This document shows, piece by piece, positions 5,564 to 5,566 of a DNA stretch of 5,566 bases; positions within the stretch are counted from its first letter, which is position 1, and each line of letters begins with the position of its first letter. Below the pieces are notes generated by a model, which was given only the letters and a program-made list of their open reading frames with translations, searched no databases and was not told where the DNA came from. The translations under genes and the position numbers were made by a program. The DNA comes from a bacterium (GTDB taxonomy: Bacteria > SM23-31 > JAUVVT01): contig JAUWXV010000239.1 of assembly GCA_030616165.1 (NCBI GenBank), positions 1 to 5,566 on the forward strand. The letters are read 5' to 3'.

Positions 5564-5566
5564 GGC

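Overview
The window is AT-rich bacterial chromosomal DNA with long, very AT-rich spacers. All protein genes lie on the minus strand. They are two Tat-exported sugar-modifying enzymes, a small multihaem cytochrome c, and a wrecked IS1380-type transposase. A tRNA-Ser(GGA) gene lies on the plus strand near the left edge.

Organism: exported Gfo/Idh/MocA oxidoreductases and xylose-isomerase-like TIM-barrel proteins with Tat signals are typical of Planctomycetes, Poribacteria, KSB1, Latescibacteria and similar uncultured groups. The c554-like cytochrome implies a respiratory periplasm. Strong Shine-Dalgarno sites (AGGAGG) and a TTGACA/TATATT promoter argue against Bacteroidota, which rarely use either. 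No phylogenetic marker is present, so this placement is tentative.

Layout: 1-230 holds a palindromic repeat scrap and AT-rich sequence. The tRNA-Ser is at 231-316, and 317-604 is non-coding with a strong hairpin at 519-554. The TIM-barrel isomerase/epimerase-like gene is at 605-1573 (minus). The Gfo/Idh/MocA oxidoreductase is at 1808-3187 (minus), 234 bp upstream of it. A 455-bp AT-rich spacer follows. The tetrahaem cytochrome is at 3643-4167 (minus), with a readable sigma70 promoter at 4210-4237. The IS1380 transposase pseudogene is at 4442-5345 (minus), and a hairpin lies at the right edge.

How the genes fit together: the oxidoreductase and the isomerase-like protein are a recurrent pairing. 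One oxidises a sugar hydroxyl, often at C3, and the other isomerises or cleaves the keto-sugar. Both carry twin-arginine signals and so should act outside the cytoplasm, as folded enzymes. The cytochrome is probably a separate transcription unit. The points most worth a second look are the cytochrome's CX3CH haem site and its shortage of axial ligands, a 31-bp motif repeated in two spacers, and the readable decay history of the transposase. I found no convincing new multi-gene system.
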